A DNA stretch of 64,000 nt from Klebsiella variicola. GTDB lineage: Bacteria; Pseudomonadota; Gammaproteobacteria; Enterobacterales; Enterobacteriaceae. The stretch spans positions 4,154,001-4,218,000 of the forward strand of contig NZ_CP010523.2 of NCBI RefSeq assembly GCF_000828055.2. Reading direction: 5' to 3'. A program made the translations under genes and the position numbers. Within the stretch, counting starts at the first letter, position 1; each line of letters starts with the position of its first letter. Shown one piece after another: positions 15,350 to 25,966 of this stretch. The notes under the pieces were generated by a model, which was not told where the DNA came from, did no database searches, and saw nothing but the letters and a program-made list of their open reading frames with translations.

Positions 15350-16735
15350 TTACTTCCGGCGCCAGGTGGTGCCCTGCGGGCCATCTTCCAGCACAATGCC
15401 CATCTCGTTAAGACGGTCGCGCGCCGCATCCGCCGCCGCCCAGTCTTTCGCTTTACGCGCGTCCAGACGCTGCTGGATCAGCGATTCGATCTCCGCCACT
15501 TCCGCGTCGTCAACCTGCGCGCCGCTCTGCAGGAACGCCTCCGGCTCCTGCTCCAGCAGACCCAGCACCGCAGCAAGCTTACGCAGGTGGGCCGCCATGG
15601 CATTTGCCGCTGCGGCGTCCTCGGTTTTCAGGCGGTTTACTTCACGCGCCATATCGAACAGCACCGAATAGGCTTCCGGGGTGTTGAAGTCGTCGTCCAT
15701 TGCCTCGATAAAGCGTGCTTCGAAGGCTTCGCCACCCGCCGCGTCGACGGATTTGTCCGTCCCGCGCAGCGCGGTGTACAGACGCTCCAGCGCCGAACGC
15801 GCCTGCTTGAGGTTCTCTTCGCTGTAGTTCAGCTGGCTGCGATAGTGGCCGGACATCAGGAAGTAGCGAATCGTCTCCGCATCGTAATACTTCAGCACGT
15901 CGCGGACGGTAAAGAAGTTACCCAGCGATTTCGACATCTTCTCGCGGTCAACCATCACCATGCCGGAGTGCATCCAGTAGTTAACGTACTCGCCGTCATG
16001 GGCGCAGGTGGACTGGGCGATTTCGTTTTCATGATGCGGGAACATCAGATCCGAACCGCCGCCGTGAATATCGAAGTGGTTGCCGAGCTGCTTGCAGTTC
16101 ATCGCCGAGCACTCGATATGCCAGCCCGGACGACCCGCGCCCCACGGCGACGGCCAGCTTGGCTCGCCCTCTTTCGACATCTTCCACAGGACGAAGTCCA
16201 TTGGGTTACGCTTGACGTCAACCACGTCGACGCGCGCCCCCGCCTGCAGTTGATCGAGATCCTGGCGTGACAGCAGACCGTAATTCGGGTCCGTCGGCAC
16301 GTCAAACATCACGTCGCCGTTATCTGCGACGTAAGCATGGCCTTTAGCGATCAGCTGCTCGGTGATCTCAATGATCTCCGCGATATGGTGCGTTGCGCGC
16401 GGTTCGCTGTCGGGACGCAGAATATTCAGCGCGTCAAAATCTTTGTGCATTTCGGCAATCATGCGATCGACCAGCGCGACAAAGCTTTCGCCGTTTTCAT
16501 TAGCGCGCTTAATGATTTTGTCGTCGATATCGGTGATATTGCGCACGTACTTTAGCTTATAGCCAAGAAAACGCAGATAGCGCGCCACGACGTCAAAGGA
16601 GACGAAGGTACGGCCATGGCCGATATGACAGAGATCGTAAACGGTAATACCACACACGTACATGCCGACTTCCCCGGCATGGATAGGTTTAAATTCCTCT
16701 TTCTGGCGCGTCAGTGTATTAAAAATTTTTAACAT
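15350..16735 (-). CDS. cysS: Cysteinyl-tRNA synthetase
   Basis: A 461-residue class I synthetase that charges tRNA-Cys. It has the N-terminal zinc/cysteine-binding and HIGH regions ([20 protein letters not shown]), zinc ligands in [14 protein letters not shown] and HHENEIAQS, the KMSKSLGN motif, and a C-terminal helical anticodon-binding region ending [11 protein letters not shown]. The start at 16735 is where similarity to E. coli CysS (461 aa) begins. It is divergent from ppiB, as in E. coli. Confidence 0.98.
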   Translation of the reverse strand: MLKIFNTLTRQKEEFKPIHAGEVGMYVCGITVYDLCHIGHGRTFVSFDVVARYLRFLGYKLKYVRNITDIDDKIIKRANENGESFVALVDRMIAEMHKDFDALNILRPDSEPRATHHIAEIIEITEQLIAKGHAYVADNGDVMFDVPTDPNYGLLSRQDLDQLQAGARVDVVDVKRNPMDFVLWKMSKEGEPSWPSPWGAGRPGWHIECSAMNCKQLGNHFDIHGGGSDLMFPHHENEIAQSTCAHDGEYVNYWMHSGMVMVDREKMSKSLGNFFTVRDVLKYYDAETIRYFLMSGHYRSQLNYSEENLKQARSALERLYTALRGTDKSVDAAGGEAFEARFIEAMDDDFNTPEAYSVLFDMAREVNRLKTEDAAAANAMAAHLRKLAAVLGLLEQEPEAFLQSGAQVDDAEVAEIESLIQQRLDARKAKDWAAADAARDRLNEMGIVLEDGPQGTTWRRK

Positions 16736-16910
16736 CGAAGATTCCGTGTAGACGTGTGTGGGTAATGAAGTCTCTATAATACCCATAATTCAGACCGGAC
16801 GCAGCACACATTGCAAGGTGCATCGACCCCCGCGGTTATGCTATAACACCCCCCTATATCTCACCCGACATCGGGTGCTGGCACCACACTCATCGGAACA
16901 GGATGCAAAA

Positions 16911-17405
16911 ATGGTTACTTTCCACACCAATCATGGCGATATCGTAATCAAAACGTTTGACGACAAAGCGCCGGAAACAGTTAAAAACTTCCTGGACTAC
17001 TGCCGCGAAGGTTTCTACGACAACACCATTTTCCACCGTGTTATCAACGGCTTTATGATTCAGGGCGGCGGTTTCGAACCGGGCATGAAACAAAAAGAGA
17101 CCAAATCTCCGATTCAGAACGAAGCGAACAACGGCCTGAAAAACACCCGTGGTACGCTGGCAATGGCCCGTACTCAGGCGCCGCACTCTGCCACCGCCCA
17201 GTTCTTCATCAACGTGGCCGATAACGACTTCCTGAACTTCTCTGGCGAAAGCCTGCAGGGTTGGGGCTACTGCGTTTTCGCCGAAGTGGTTGAAGGCATG
17301 GACGTGGTAGACAAAATCAAAGCGGTTGCCACCGGCCGCAGCGGCATGCACCAGGATGTGCCGAAAGATGATGTGATCATCAAAAGCGTCACCGTCAGCG
17401 AGTAA
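16911..17405 (+). CDS. ppiB: Peptidyl-prolyl cis-trans isomerase B (cytoplasmic cyclophilin)
   Basis: A 164-residue cyclophilin without signal peptide, accelerating proline isomerisation during folding. Characteristic residues are in [20 protein letters not shown], the [20 protein letters not shown] substrate pocket, and the C-terminal KAVATGRSG segment. The ATG at 16911 gives the E. coli length. lpxH starts 3 bases after the stop, so the two are translationally linked. Confidence 0.98.
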   Translation: MVTFHTNHGDIVIKTFDDKAPETVKNFLDYCREGFYDNTIFHRVINGFMIQGGGFEPGMKQKETKSPIQNEANNGLKNTRGTLAMARTQAPHSATAQFFINVADNDFLNFSGESLQGWGYCVFAEVVEGMDVVDKIKAVATGRSGMHQDVPKDDVIIKSVTVSE

Positions 17406-17408
17406 TTC

Positions 17409-18131
17409 GTGGCGACACTTTTTATTGCAGATTTGCACCTGCAAACAGAAGAACCGGCGATCACCGCCGGTTTTCTGCGTTTTTTACAGGGAGAAGCCCG
17501 CCAGGCGGACGCCCTGTATATCCTTGGCGATCTGTTTGAGGCGTGGATCGGCGATGACGATCCGAACCCGCTGCACCAACAAATTGTCTCGGCAATCAAA
17601 GCCGTCGTCGACGCCGGCGTGCCCTGCTACTTCATCCACGGCAACCGCGATTTTCTCGTCGGCCAGCGCTTTGCCCGCCAGAGCGGGATGCTCCTGCTCG
17701 CCGAAGAAGAGCGACTGGACCTCTATGGCCGTGAAGTGTTGATTATGCATGGCGACACGCTGTGCACCGATGACCCAGGCTATCTGGCGTTTCGCGCCAA
17801 AGTCCACACCCCGTGGATCCAGCGTCTGTTCCTGGCCCTGCCGCTGTTTATCCGCCGCCGCATCGCCGCCCGCATGCGCGCCGACAGCAAAGCCGCCAAC
17901 AGCAGTAAATCAATGGACATTATGGATGTGAATCCACAGGCGGTAGTTGACGTCATGGAAAGACATCATGTGCAGTGGCTGATCCACGGCCATACCCATC
18001 GCCCGGCGGTCCATGAACTGCAGGCCAACGGCCAACCCGCATGGCGCGTGGTACTCGGCGCCTGGCACAGCGAAGGTTCGATGGTCAAGGTGACGCCGGA
18101 CGACGTCGAACTGATCCACTTTCCGTTCTAG
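17409..18131 (+). CDS. lpxH: UDP-2,3-diacylglucosamine diphosphatase
   Basis: A 240-residue calcineurin-like metallophosphoesterase that converts UDP-2,3-diacylglucosamine to lipid X, the fourth step of lipid A synthesis, at the inner membrane surface. The metal-binding signature is complete: [31 protein letters not shown] and HGHTHRP. It uses a GTG start at 17409, as does E. coli lpxH, only 3 bases after ppiB, with no separate promoter apparent. Confidence 0.97.
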   Translation: MATLFIADLHLQTEEPAITAGFLRFLQGEARQADALYILGDLFEAWIGDDDPNPLHQQIVSAIKAVVDAGVPCYFIHGNRDFLVGQRFARQSGMLLLAEEERLDLYGREVLIMHGDTLCTDDPGYLAFRAKVHTPWIQRLFLALPLFIRRRIAARMRADSKAANSSKSMDIMDVNPQAVVDVMERHHVQWLIHGHTHRPAVHELQANGQPAWRVVLGAWHSEGSMVKVTPDDVELIHFPF

Positions 18132-18238
18132 TTCCTGCGCGAGCACAATTCCGAAACCGTCTTTTGCCTGGGCGAAGGTGCGCGCTTCCCCGCATCCTGC
18201 ATGCTAGTCTCCCACGACATCACTCTCAAGGAATGAGC

Positions 18239-18577
18239 ATGAACAGGAAAAAGTGGAATCAGCCGCTGATGTGGGGAATGATCATCGCGATCCTCAATCC
18301 GTTAGGGGTAAGTTATATCGCCTTAATCGGCGTCGCTATCGGCAACACGCTGACGTTTGTCTGGTGTGCAATGCTGGCGTGGGCCATCTATTTCTATGCC
18401 ATTTATTTGCTCTGTACCCGCCCCCACGATAGCCGGCTGGTACAAATCTATTTACTGGTGATGGGCACCCTGATGCTCCCGTGGGGGGTAGTGCTGCTCA
18501 TCACCTGCATCATGAATGAGATAAAGGCCAATAAGCCGCGATCGACGTCATCACTGAACGAGACAAAAGACGGCTAA
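18239..18577 (+). CDS. Hypothetical multipass inner-membrane protein
   Basis: A 112-residue protein with about three or four membrane helices (roughly 10-30, 36-60, 70-95) and a short polar tail. AAGGA is six bases before the ATG at 18239; an ATG two codons earlier has no room for a ribosome binding site. It lies between lpxH and purE, where E. coli K-12 has no gene, so it is an accessory insertion on the same strand. No conserved motif or function recognised. Confidence 0.72.
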   Translation: MNRKKWNQPLMWGMIIAILNPLGVSYIALIGVAIGNTLTFVWCAMLAWAIYFYAIYLLCTRPHDSRLVQIYLLVMGTLMLPWGVVLLITCIMNEIKANKPRSTSSLNETKDG

Positions 18578-18585
18578 CCATGCGC

Positions 18586-18605
18586 ACGCAACCGTTTTCC
18601 TTGCT
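18586..18605 (+). promoter_or_regulatory. PurR operator of purEK
   Basis: ACGCAACCGTTTTCCTTGCT matches the known E. coli purE PurR box base for base and follows the PurR consensus. It overlaps the -35 region; a plausible -10 (TATTCT) lies at 18618-18623, about 50 bases before purE. Binding of PurR with hypoxanthine or guanine would repress purEK. Confidence 0.92.
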
Positions 18606-18673
18606 GGCAGTTCATGCTATTCTCTGTGGCCTCTAAAGCAGTGTGAAACACACCCACAGGAGTTTTAAGACGC

Positions 18674-19183
18674 ATGTCTTCCCGCAATAATTCGGCGCGT
18701 ATCGCCATCGTGATGGGGTCCAAAAGCGACTGGGCTACCATGCAATTTACCGCAGAAATCCTTGATGCCCTGAACGTTCCGTACCATGTCGAAGTGGTCT
18801 CCGCCCACCGCACGCCCGATAAGCTGTTCAGCTTTGCTGAAAGCGCCGAGAGCCACGGTTATCAGGTGATTATTGCAGGGGCAGGCGGCGCGGCGCATCT
18901 GCCGGGCATGATTGCGGCGAAAACCCTGGTGCCGGTGCTCGGCGTACCGGTTCAGAGCGCGGCCTTAAGCGGTGTCGACAGCCTCTACTCCATTGTGCAA
19001 ATGCCGCGCGGCATTCCGGTCGGTACGCTGGCTATCGGCAAAGCTGGCGCAGCGAACGCCGGCCTGCTCGCCGCACAGATCCTTGCCCAACATGATGCCG
19101 AACTGCACCAGCGCCTGAGCGCCTGGCGTCAGGCACAAACCGATGAAGTGCTGGATAACCCGGATCCGCGGGGTGCGGCATGA
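18674..19183 (+). CDS. purE: N5-carboxyaminoimidazole ribonucleotide mutase
   Basis: A 169-residue class I PurE that converts N5-CAIR to CAIR in purine synthesis. The active-site loop GSKSDWATM, the [12 protein letters not shown] motif with the catalytic histidine, and [12 protein letters not shown] are all present. The first gene of the purEK operon; its TGA overlaps the purK ATG. A PurR box sits upstream. Confidence 0.98.
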   Translation: MSSRNNSARIAIVMGSKSDWATMQFTAEILDALNVPYHVEVVSAHRTPDKLFSFAESAESHGYQVIIAGAGGAAHLPGMIAAKTLVPVLGVPVQSAALSGVDSLYSIVQMPRGIPVGTLAIGKAGAANAGLLAAQILAQHDAELHQRLSAWRQAQTDEVLDNPDPRGAA

Positions 19184-20247
19184 AACAGGTATGCGTGCTC
19201 GGTAACGGTCAGTTAGGCCGCATGCTGCGCCAGGCCGGTGAGCCGCTGGGCATCGCCGTCTGGCCGGTCGGCCTGGAAGCCGACCCGGAAGCGGTGCCGT
19301 TCCAGCAGAGCGTCATCACGGCCGAAATTGAACGCTGGCCGGAAACCGCCCTCACCCGCGAGCTGGCCCGCCATCCGGCGTTCGTCAACCGCGATGTCTT
19401 CCCAATTATCGCCGACCGCCTGACGCAAAAGCAGCTATTCGACAAGCTTGGCCTCGCCACTGCCCCGTGGCAGCTGCTGGCGGATAAAAGCGAATGGCCG
19501 ACGGTGTTTGCTCGTCTCGGCGAGCTGGCGATCGTTAAGCGTCGCGTCGGCGGCTACGACGGCCGCGGCCAGTGGCGCCTGCGCGCTGACGAAACCGCGC
19601 AACTCCCGGAGGATAACTACGGCGAGTGCATCGTCGAGCAGGGGATTAACTTCTCCGGCGAAGTGTCGCTGGTGGGCGCCCGCGCTCATGACGGTAGCAC
19701 CGTCTTCTACCCGCTGACCCGCAACCTGCATCAGGACGGTATTCTGCGCGCCAGCGTGGCCTTCCCGCAGGCCAATGCCCGCCAGCAGGAACAAGCGGAA
19801 AGCATGCTGACGGCGATCATGAACGAGCTGAACTACGTCGGCGTGATGGCGATGGAGTGCTTCGTCACCGCCGAGGGGCTGCTGATCAACGAGCTGGCGC
19901 CGCGCGTGCACAACAGCGGCCACTGGACGCAAAATGGCGCCTCCATCAGCCAGTTTGAACTGCATCTGCGAGCGATTACCGACCTGCCGCTGCCGCCGCC
20001 GGTGGTCAACAGCCCGTCGGTAATGATCAACCTGATCGGCACCGATCTCAACTACGACTGGCTGAAGCTGCCGCTGGTGCACCTGCACTGGTACGATAAA
20101 GAGGTGCGTCCGGGTCGCAAAGTCGGCCACCTGAACCTCACCGACAGCGATACCGATCGCCTGAGCGCGACGCTGGAAGCGATCAAGCCGCTGCTGCCGC
20201 CGGAGTACACCAGCGGCCTGTTCTGGGCGCAATCGCAGCTCAGCTAA
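19180..20247 (+). CDS. purK: N5-carboxyaminoimidazole ribonucleotide synthase (ATPase subunit)
   Basis: A 355-residue ATP-grasp enzyme that makes N5-CAIR from AIR, bicarbonate and ATP. It has the N-terminal GNGQLGRML, the ATP-grasp lysine in [15 protein letters not shown], and the metal-binding [14 protein letters not shown]. It overlaps purE by 4 bp (ATGA), the usual arrangement, so the substrate-product pair is co-translated. Confidence 0.98.
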   Translation: MKQVCVLGNGQLGRMLRQAGEPLGIAVWPVGLEADPEAVPFQQSVITAEIERWPETALTRELARHPAFVNRDVFPIIADRLTQKQLFDKLGLATAPWQLLADKSEWPTVFARLGELAIVKRRVGGYDGRGQWRLRADETAQLPEDNYGECIVEQGINFSGEVSLVGARAHDGSTVFYPLTRNLHQDGILRASVAFPQANARQQEQAESMLTAIMNELNYVGVMAMECFVTAEGLLINELAPRVHNSGHWTQNGASISQFELHLRAITDLPLPPPVVNSPSVMINLIGTDLNYDWLKLPLVHLHWYDKEVRPGRKVGHLNLTDSDTDRLSATLEAIKPLLPPEYTSGLFWAQSQLS

Positions 20248-20254
20248 GCCCTGC

Positions 20255-20289
20255 GTGCCGGGGATTTGATCTATCCCCTTCCCCGGCAC
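20255..20289 (+). terminator. Hairpin after purK
   Basis: A 9-bp GC-rich stem (GTGCCGGGG/CCCCGGCAC) with a 17-base loop lies 8 bases after the purK stop. No T-run follows, so it may be a weak or factor-dependent terminator or an mRNA end protector. Confidence 0.45.
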
Positions 20290-20358
20290 ACCTTGAGGCG
20301 CGTACAATCCCCCCCTTGCTGTAAAGCCCATTTCTGTTTTGACTTCAGAGGATACCCC

Positions 20359-21435
20359 ATGACCAATGGGACGGATTATCGCGCCATTCTCGCCAGCGAT
20401 ACGCCACTGATTGACGTACGCGCCCCGGTGGAGTTTAGCCAAAGCGCGATGCCGGCGGTGATCAACCTGCCGCTGATGAATGATGAAGAACGCGCCGCGG
20501 TCGGCACCTGCTACAAGCGTCAGGGACCAGAGGCGGCGCTGGCGCTCGGCCATAAGCTGGTTGATGGCGACCTGCGCGCCAGCCGGATCCAGGCGTGGCT
20601 GGAAGCGTGCGCCCGTTACCCGCACGGTTACCTGTGCTGCGCCCGCGGCGGCCAGCGATCGCATATCGTCCAGCAGTGGCTGAAAGACGCTGGCGTGGAG
20701 TACCCCCTGATCGTCGGCGGCTATAAAGCGCTACGCCAGGCGGCGATCCAGGCCACCGACGAACTGGTGCAGCGCCCGATTGTGCTGATTGGCGGCTGCA
20801 CCGGCAATGGCAAAACTCAGCTGGTCTGCTCGCGACCGGACGGTATCGATCTGGAAGGGCTTGCCCATCACCGCGGTTCTTCATTCGGTCGAACCCTGCA
20901 GGATCAGCACCCGCAGGCCACCTTTGAAAACCATCTGGCGGTCAGCCTGCTTAAAAAAGCCGAACAGCAGACCCGCTGGGTGCTGGAAGATGAAGGCCAT
21001 ATGATCGGTGCCAACCATCTGCCGGAGTGCCTGCGCCTCCGCATGGCGCAATCGCCGCTGGCGGTGGTGGAAGATCCATTTGACGTTCGCCTCGAACGGC
21101 TGCGCGAAGAGTACTTCGATCGCATGTATCGCGACTTCATCGCCGCGTATGGCGAAGAGAAAGGCTGGCTGGCATACGGCGAGTACCTCCATCATGGTCT
21201 GTTTGCCATCCGCCGTCGCCTGGGGCTGCAGCGTTTTGCTCAGCTGACTGAACGGCTCGACGCGGCGCTGGCGCAGCAGCAGCGCACCGCCAGCACCGAG
21301 GCGCACTTCGCCTGGCTGGTGCCGCTGCTGGAAGAATACTACGACCCGATGTATCGCTATCAGTTGGGGAAAAAAGCCGGGAAGATCCTGTTTCGCGGCA
21401 ACTGGCAGGAGGTCGCCGCCTGGCTGGCGAAGTAA
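20359..21435 (+). CDS. selU: tRNA 2-selenouridine synthase
   Basis: A 358-residue SelU/MnmH (YbbB) that replaces sulfur by selenium at the wobble uridine of tRNA-Lys, -Glu and -Gln, via a geranylated intermediate. The N-terminal rhodanese domain carries the Cys loop [11 protein letters not shown] (C93/C94, equivalent to the essential Cys97 region of the E. coli enzyme), followed by a P-loop [11 protein letters not shown] at about 145-155. The ATG at 20359 is chosen because similarity begins there; the upstream extension covers the purK hairpin. Confidence 0.95.
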   Translation: MTNGTDYRAILASDTPLIDVRAPVEFSQSAMPAVINLPLMNDEERAAVGTCYKRQGPEAALALGHKLVDGDLRASRIQAWLEACARYPHGYLCCARGGQRSHIVQQWLKDAGVEYPLIVGGYKALRQAAIQATDELVQRPIVLIGGCTGNGKTQLVCSRPDGIDLEGLAHHRGSSFGRTLQDQHPQATFENHLAVSLLKKAEQQTRWVLEDEGHMIGANHLPECLRLRMAQSPLAVVEDPFDVRLERLREEYFDRMYRDFIAAYGEEKGWLAYGEYLHHGLFAIRRRLGLQRFAQLTERLDAALAQQQRTASTEAHFAWLVPLLEEYYDPMYRYQLGKKAGKILFRGNWQEVAAWLAK

Positions 21436-21451
21436 TCGCATGCGCTATTGT

Positions 21452-21530
21452 CCCGGCTTGCGGCGTAAACGCCTTAGCCGGGCTACCGCTCGGCGCGATT
21501 TGTAGCCCCGGTAGCGCAGCGCGACCGGGG
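21452..21530. repeat. REP/BIME-like element between selU and the porin gene
   Basis: Two imperfect palindromes. 21452-21482 has the core CCCGGCTTGCGGCGTAAACG..GCCGGG; 21503-21530 has AGCCCCGGTAGCGCAGCGCG..CCGGGG. They form an inverted pair between the 3' ends of convergent genes. Such elements end or protect transcripts and can bind gyrase or IHF. Confidence 0.75.
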
Positions 21531-21541
21531 GTTGTGACCGC

Positions 21542-22687
21542 TTAGAAGTCGTAGCGCAGACGCACCAGGTTCATATCCCCCAGGTTGTCGGTGCTGGAGG
21601 TAAACACGTGTTCGTAGTCAACGCGGAAACCGTAATCCAGCTGGAAGCTGATCCCCAGACCGTTATCGATACGCTGGTAGTTGCGGCCATTCACGTACTG
21701 CAGGCGGTCGCCCATAAAGTACGGCTGAATAGATTTAACAGCGTATTGATTGATCGGGAATTTATAGCCCGCAAAATATTCAATCCCCCAGGCGTCGCCG
21801 GCGAAGTAGTTATGCACATCGGTTTTTTTGGTGGTGAGGAAGTTCTGATACCAGCCGCCGCCGAAGGAGAAGGTCCAGTTATCCGGGGTCCAGCTCAGCG
21901 CGGTACCGACGATGTTCTGGTCATAGGTTTTGCTGTCGGCGCTTGACGGGTCGCGCATTTCGGCGCGGGTATAGTTCCATGCGGTACCCCAGGTCAGGTC
22001 CTTCATGATGTGGTAGTCCGCACCAACAGAACCGCCGCCTTTACGCTTGTAGCGCAGGCCGTTGCCAGGCAGATACTCACTATCTTCGAACAGATAAGAG
22101 CCGTATAGATCGACATCACCCACGGTTTTCTTATATTTCAGCATATTACGTGAACGATAGGAGCCATCGTAATCGCCGTTAATACCGTTTCCCGGGGCCT
22201 GGCCGATCATGTCGTAGTCCCAGATATCGGTTTTCACCCCCACCACATCATAGTAAATGCTGTTCTGCTGCCCGTAGGTTAACGTGCCCCAGGTATCGCT
22301 TTTCAGGCCGGTATACAGCATGCGGCGGGTGGTATTGTTTGCGCCTTCCGCGTAGTGGTTATCCCAGTCAAACAGTGCCGGAATGTTCACCCCCAGTTCG
22401 TAGTAGCTGATCCAGCTAATATCATCGAACAGGTAGTAATCCGCCGCGAAGCGGAAACGGGTGCCACCGTCGAAACCGTTACGCTTATAGGATCCTTTAT
22501 CACCATCACCGCTCATCATGTTGAACTGCGGACGAATACTCCCGCCGACGGTAAAGTTAAGCCGGCTTAACGGATCGCCCGCCTGCGGATCTTGTTTCAG
22601 CAGCGTGATCTCCGCGTGGGAAGCAAATGAAGCGAACACCAGTGTTGCGCCGATCGAGACCGCCAGCGCTTTTATTTTATGTGCCAT
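21542..22687 (-). CDS. Outer-membrane porin (Gram-negative porin family)
   Basis: A 381-residue predicted 16-strand type beta-barrel. The signal peptide ends SFASHA near residue 25, and the chain ends in the outer-membrane signature LRYDF with terminal Phe. Alternating aromatic strands run throughout (GGTRFRFAADYYLFDDISWI, GTLTYGQQNSIYYD). AAGGA is 7 bases before the ATG at 22687. It is not OmpC, OmpF or PhoE by its N-terminus (EITLLKQDPQAGDPLSRLNF). The solute is unknown. E. coli has no porin here, so this is an accessory insertion. Confidence 0.82.
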   Translation of the reverse strand: MAHKIKALAVSIGATLVFASFASHAEITLLKQDPQAGDPLSRLNFTVGGSIRPQFNMMSGDGDKGSYKRNGFDGGTRFRFAADYYLFDDISWISYYELGVNIPALFDWDNHYAEGANNTTRRMLYTGLKSDTWGTLTYGQQNSIYYDVVGVKTDIWDYDMIGQAPGNGINGDYDGSYRSRNMLKYKKTVGDVDLYGSYLFEDSEYLPGNGLRYKRKGGGSVGADYHIMKDLTWGTAWNYTRAEMRDPSSADSKTYDQNIVGTALSWTPDNWTFSFGGGWYQNFLTTKKTDVHNYFAGDAWGIEYFAGYKFPINQYAVKSIQPYFMGDRLQYVNGRNYQRIDNGLGISFQLDYGFRVDYEHVFTSSTDNLGDMNLVRLRYDF

Positions 22688-22826
22688 AGTTTTTCCTTGA
22701 TTAATAAGCAACCTTATATTTACCAGATGAATATTAACCGCGAATCAGTACAGCGTGTTGTCGGTTTTTTAATGTTTTGTGCGCTTAAAAATCAACGAGT
22801 TATCAATTTGTGCGCTTAAAATAAAA

Positions 22827-22848
22827 GCGCCGCCAAAAACGGCGGCGC
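22827..22848 (-). terminator. Terminator of the ybbA-ybbP operon
   Basis: On the minus strand GCGCCGCC-GTTTTT-GGCGGCGC followed by TTTTATTTT, 20 bases after the ybbP stop. A classic intrinsic terminator separating ybbP from the downstream porin. Confidence 0.9.
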
Positions 22849-22868
22849 ATCATCAAAATGCAATAATC

Positions 22869-25283
22869 TTACTGGCTAAACTGACGGAACAACGCTTTCC
22901 CCTTTAACAAACGCAGCCCCAGCCCGCCGCCGCACAGAGATAACAACACCGCTCCCGTCAGCGGCAGCATCACCCACAAGCGCCAGTCCGGCGTCCAGGG
23001 GAAATCAAATACTTTCGTCTGCAGCATCGCCAGCGCCACTTCCGCGCCTATCGCCGCCACCAGTCCGGAAACCAGCCCCAGCAGGGCAAACTCCGCCCAC
23101 AGCGTGGCGCGCAGCAGCGATTTCCCGGCCCCCAGCGTGCGCCAGACCACCAGCTCCTGATGCCGCTGGCGCATACCGACCTGGACCTGCGCCAGCAACA
23201 GCAGCACGCCGCAGGCCGTGACCAGGCCCACCATCACCTCCAGCGCCCGGCTGACCTGGGAGAGCACCTGGCCGACCTGACGCAGGATGGCGCCGATATC
23301 CAACAAGCTAACGGTGGGAAACTCGCGGTTCAACTGGGTCAACATCGCGGGACCGTTATCCCAGCGGAAGCTGGTGAGCCAGCTCTGCGGCTGCCCGTCC
23401 AGCGCCCCGGAGGGGAAAATAAAGAAGAAGTTGGGCCGCAGGCTCTCCCAGTCAACTTTGCGCACGCTGCTGACCTTCGCGCTGAAGTCCTGAGTATCGC
23501 CGGTAAAGGTCACCGTATCGCCGATCTTCACCCCCAGCCGCTGCGCCAGTCCCTCTTCAATCGATACCTCGCCCGGCTTCGGCGGCCAGTTGCCGGCCAC
23601 CAGCGGATTATGATCCGGACGATCGGCGCTCCAGGTCAGATTGAGTTCCCGGTTAAGCGCTTCATCTTTGTTACCGTCCGTGGAGTGACCGTTGATCTGC
23701 GTCAGACGAGCCCGGACGATCGGATAAAATTCCGCCGCCCGGGTCTGGTGTTCGGCGAGGAAAGTCTTCACCGGCATTATCTGCTCAGGGGCAATATTGA
23801 TCAGAAAGTAGTTCGGGCTTTCCCGGGGCAACTGCTGCTGCCAGCGGTCAAGCAGATCGCCGCGCAGCACCAGCAGCAGCGCCAGTAGCATAAACGACAG
23901 GGAAAACGCCGCCAGCTGGCTGAGGGTCGACCACGGCTGGCGCAGCAGGCGGTTCACCGCCAGACGCAGCGGCAAGGCTTTGAGCGTCAGGCGTTTGAGC
24001 AGCCACAGCAATCCCCAGCCCACCAGGCCGCACAGCAGCGCCAGCACCACCGCCCCGGCCAGCACCGACCACAGCAGCGGGCTGCCGCCCATCAGCCAGG
24101 CCAGCCCGCCGACCACCACCGCGCAGACCACAGGAATATAGTGTTTCAGCGGCCAGACGTTAGCCACCACATCCTGACGCAGCACTCGCAGCGGCAGGGT
24201 CGCCAGCAGCAGTCGATACGGCCGCAGGCCCACCAGCAGGGAAATGACGCCTGTCGCCCCGATAGCCCACAGCCACGGCCAACCGCTGGCAGCGGGTAGT
24301 GCGGCGGGCAGCACCGGTTTGAGCATCAACAGCAGCAGGCGCTCCAGCGCCAGGCCCACGACCCCGCCGCTTATTACCGACAGCGTCAGCAGCAGCAGCC
24401 ACTGGCCGACGATGAGCTTGCGCAGCTGCGCCCGCCCGGCGCCCAGCGTCTTCAAAATTGCGACCAGATCGTAGCGACTGCGGCAGTAGTGGCTCATCGC
24501 CACGGCGATCGCGGCAACGGCCAGCAGCAGCGTCAACAGCGCGGATAACAGCAGGAATTGCTGCGAGCGCTCAAGGGATTTGCCCAGCGCGCTGTCGTCC
24601 TGTTCAAGGCCAGTCCAGCGATGTTCCGCGCCGAGCTTCGGCAGCAGCCATTGTTCATAATCCGCCAGCTGTTGCACGTTACCGGCGAACTTATAGCGCC
24701 ATGCGACGCGACTGCCGGGCTGCACGGCCCCGGTTTTTGCCACGTCAGCCATATTCATCATCAGTCGCGGCGCCATCTGGAAGGGGTTAAACCCTGCATC
24801 CGGCTCCTGAATCACTTCCCCGGCAATGCGCAGCGTGGCATCGCCAACGTCAATCGTATCGCCGGTTTTCAGGTTCAGGAGCGCCATCAGCCTTGGCGCC
24901 AGCAGCACGCTCCCCGCCTGCGGCTTCAGCCCCGGCGGCTGCGTCTCGAGGGTGCCATACAGCGGATAACGGTCGTCCACCGCCTTAACGTCCGCCAGCT
25001 GCGGCGTATCACCGGCGAACGTCATGGTGGCGAAGCTCAGCTGCTCGCCGACGGTCAGCCCTGACTTCCGCGCTTGCGCGATCCACTCGGCGGGTACCTC
25101 GCGCGAACTGCGCAGCGTACGGTCGCCGGCCATAAACTCACGGCTTTGCTGGCTAAGGCCTTTCTCCATCCGATCGCTTATCGACCCCAGGGCCAGCACG
25201 CAGGCCACGGCGAGGCTTAACGCCAGCCAAACGATCAGCAGCGACGGCGAGCGCCATTCGCGCCAGAACCAGCGGGCGATCAT
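22869..25283 (-). CDS. ybbP: ABC transporter permease YbbP (FtsX/MacB-like)
   Basis: An 804-residue inner-membrane protein with the duplicated FtsX-type layout: one N-terminal helix, a periplasmic domain, then helical clusters at about 250-340, 390-470 and 690-800. It partners the ATPase YbbA, whose stop overlaps its start by 4 bp, and by neighbourhood the TesA esterase. The substrate is not established. Length and sequence match the E. coli protein. Confidence 0.95.
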   Translation of the reverse strand: MIARWFWREWRSPSLLIVWLALSLAVACVLALGSISDRMEKGLSQQSREFMAGDRTLRSSREVPAEWIAQARKSGLTVGEQLSFATMTFAGDTPQLADVKAVDDRYPLYGTLETQPPGLKPQAGSVLLAPRLMALLNLKTGDTIDVGDATLRIAGEVIQEPDAGFNPFQMAPRLMMNMADVAKTGAVQPGSRVAWRYKFAGNVQQLADYEQWLLPKLGAEHRWTGLEQDDSALGKSLERSQQFLLLSALLTLLLAVAAIAVAMSHYCRSRYDLVAILKTLGAGRAQLRKLIVGQWLLLLTLSVISGGVVGLALERLLLLMLKPVLPAALPAASGWPWLWAIGATGVISLLVGLRPYRLLLATLPLRVLRQDVVANVWPLKHYIPVVCAVVVGGLAWLMGGSPLLWSVLAGAVVLALLCGLVGWGLLWLLKRLTLKALPLRLAVNRLLRQPWSTLSQLAAFSLSFMLLALLLVLRGDLLDRWQQQLPRESPNYFLINIAPEQIMPVKTFLAEHQTRAAEFYPIVRARLTQINGHSTDGNKDEALNRELNLTWSADRPDHNPLVAGNWPPKPGEVSIEEGLAQRLGVKIGDTVTFTGDTQDFSAKVSSVRKVDWESLRPNFFFIFPSGALDGQPQSWLTSFRWDNGPAMLTQLNREFPTVSLLDIGAILRQVGQVLSQVSRALEVMVGLVTACGVLLLLAQVQVGMRQRHQELVVWRTLGAGKSLLRATLWAEFALLGLVSGLVAAIGAEVALAMLQTKVFDFPWTPDWRLWVMLPLTGAVLLSLCGGGLGLRLLKGKALFRQFSQ

Positions 25284-25966
25284 GCTTCCTCCCGCAGCTG
25301 ACCATCCACCAGGCGCAGACGGCGGTCGCAGCGCGCCGCCAGCAGCGGATCGTGAGTGACGAGGATCAGGGTGGTGCCGTGTTCGCGATTAAGCGAGAAC
25401 AGCAGATCGGCAATTTTGTCCCCGGTCTGGCGATCGAGGTTGCCGGTGGGCTCATCGGCGAACAGGAGGGCCGGGCGCCCGTTGAAGGCCCGGGCCAGCG
25501 CCACCCGCTGCTGTTCGCCGCCGGAGAGCTGCGCCGGCAGGTGGTGCAGGCGTTTGCCAAGCCCCAGCTGCTCAAGCAGCGCGCGGGCATCGCCCTGGCT
25601 CTCACTGTCGCTGGCGCCGCGCAGCAGCGCCGGCAGCTCGACGTTCTCCAGGGCGTTGAGCGTCGGGATCAGCATAAACGACTGAAAAACAAAGCCAACG
25701 TGCTGCGCCCGCAGCGCCGCCCGCGCCTCCTCATCCATCCGATGCAGCGGTTTGCCCAGCATCGAGACTTCCCCGCTGCTGCCATCGTCCAGGCCAGCGA
25801 GGATCGCCAGCAGGGTCGATTTACCGGAACCTGACTCGCCGATCAGGGCGATGGTCTGCCGCGGTTTGACAACCAGCTCAACTCCGGTAAGGATGGAGAG
25901 CTGATGCTCTCCCTGACCGACGGACTTCTTAAGATGATGAACTTCAAGTATGTTTTCCGCTGGCAT
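25280..25966 (-). CDS. ybbA: ABC transporter ATP-binding protein YbbA
   Basis: A 228-residue ATPase of the LolD/MacB class: Walker A GESGSGKSTL, signature LSGGEQQRVALARA, Walker B LLFADEPTGNLD and the switch histidine in ILVTHDP. The ATG at 25966 has AGGAAAGG upstream and gives the E. coli length. Its first 33 bases overlap the first 33 bases of the divergent tesA gene; ybbP follows with a 4-bp overlap. Confidence 0.96.
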   Translation of the reverse strand: MPAENILEVHHLKKSVGQGEHQLSILTGVELVVKPRQTIALIGESGSGKSTLLAILAGLDDGSSGEVSMLGKPLHRMDEEARAALRAQHVGFVFQSFMLIPTLNALENVELPALLRGASDSESQGDARALLEQLGLGKRLHHLPAQLSGGEQQRVALARAFNGRPALLFADEPTGNLDRQTGDKIADLLFSLNREHGTTLILVTHDPLLAARCDRRLRLVDGQLREEA

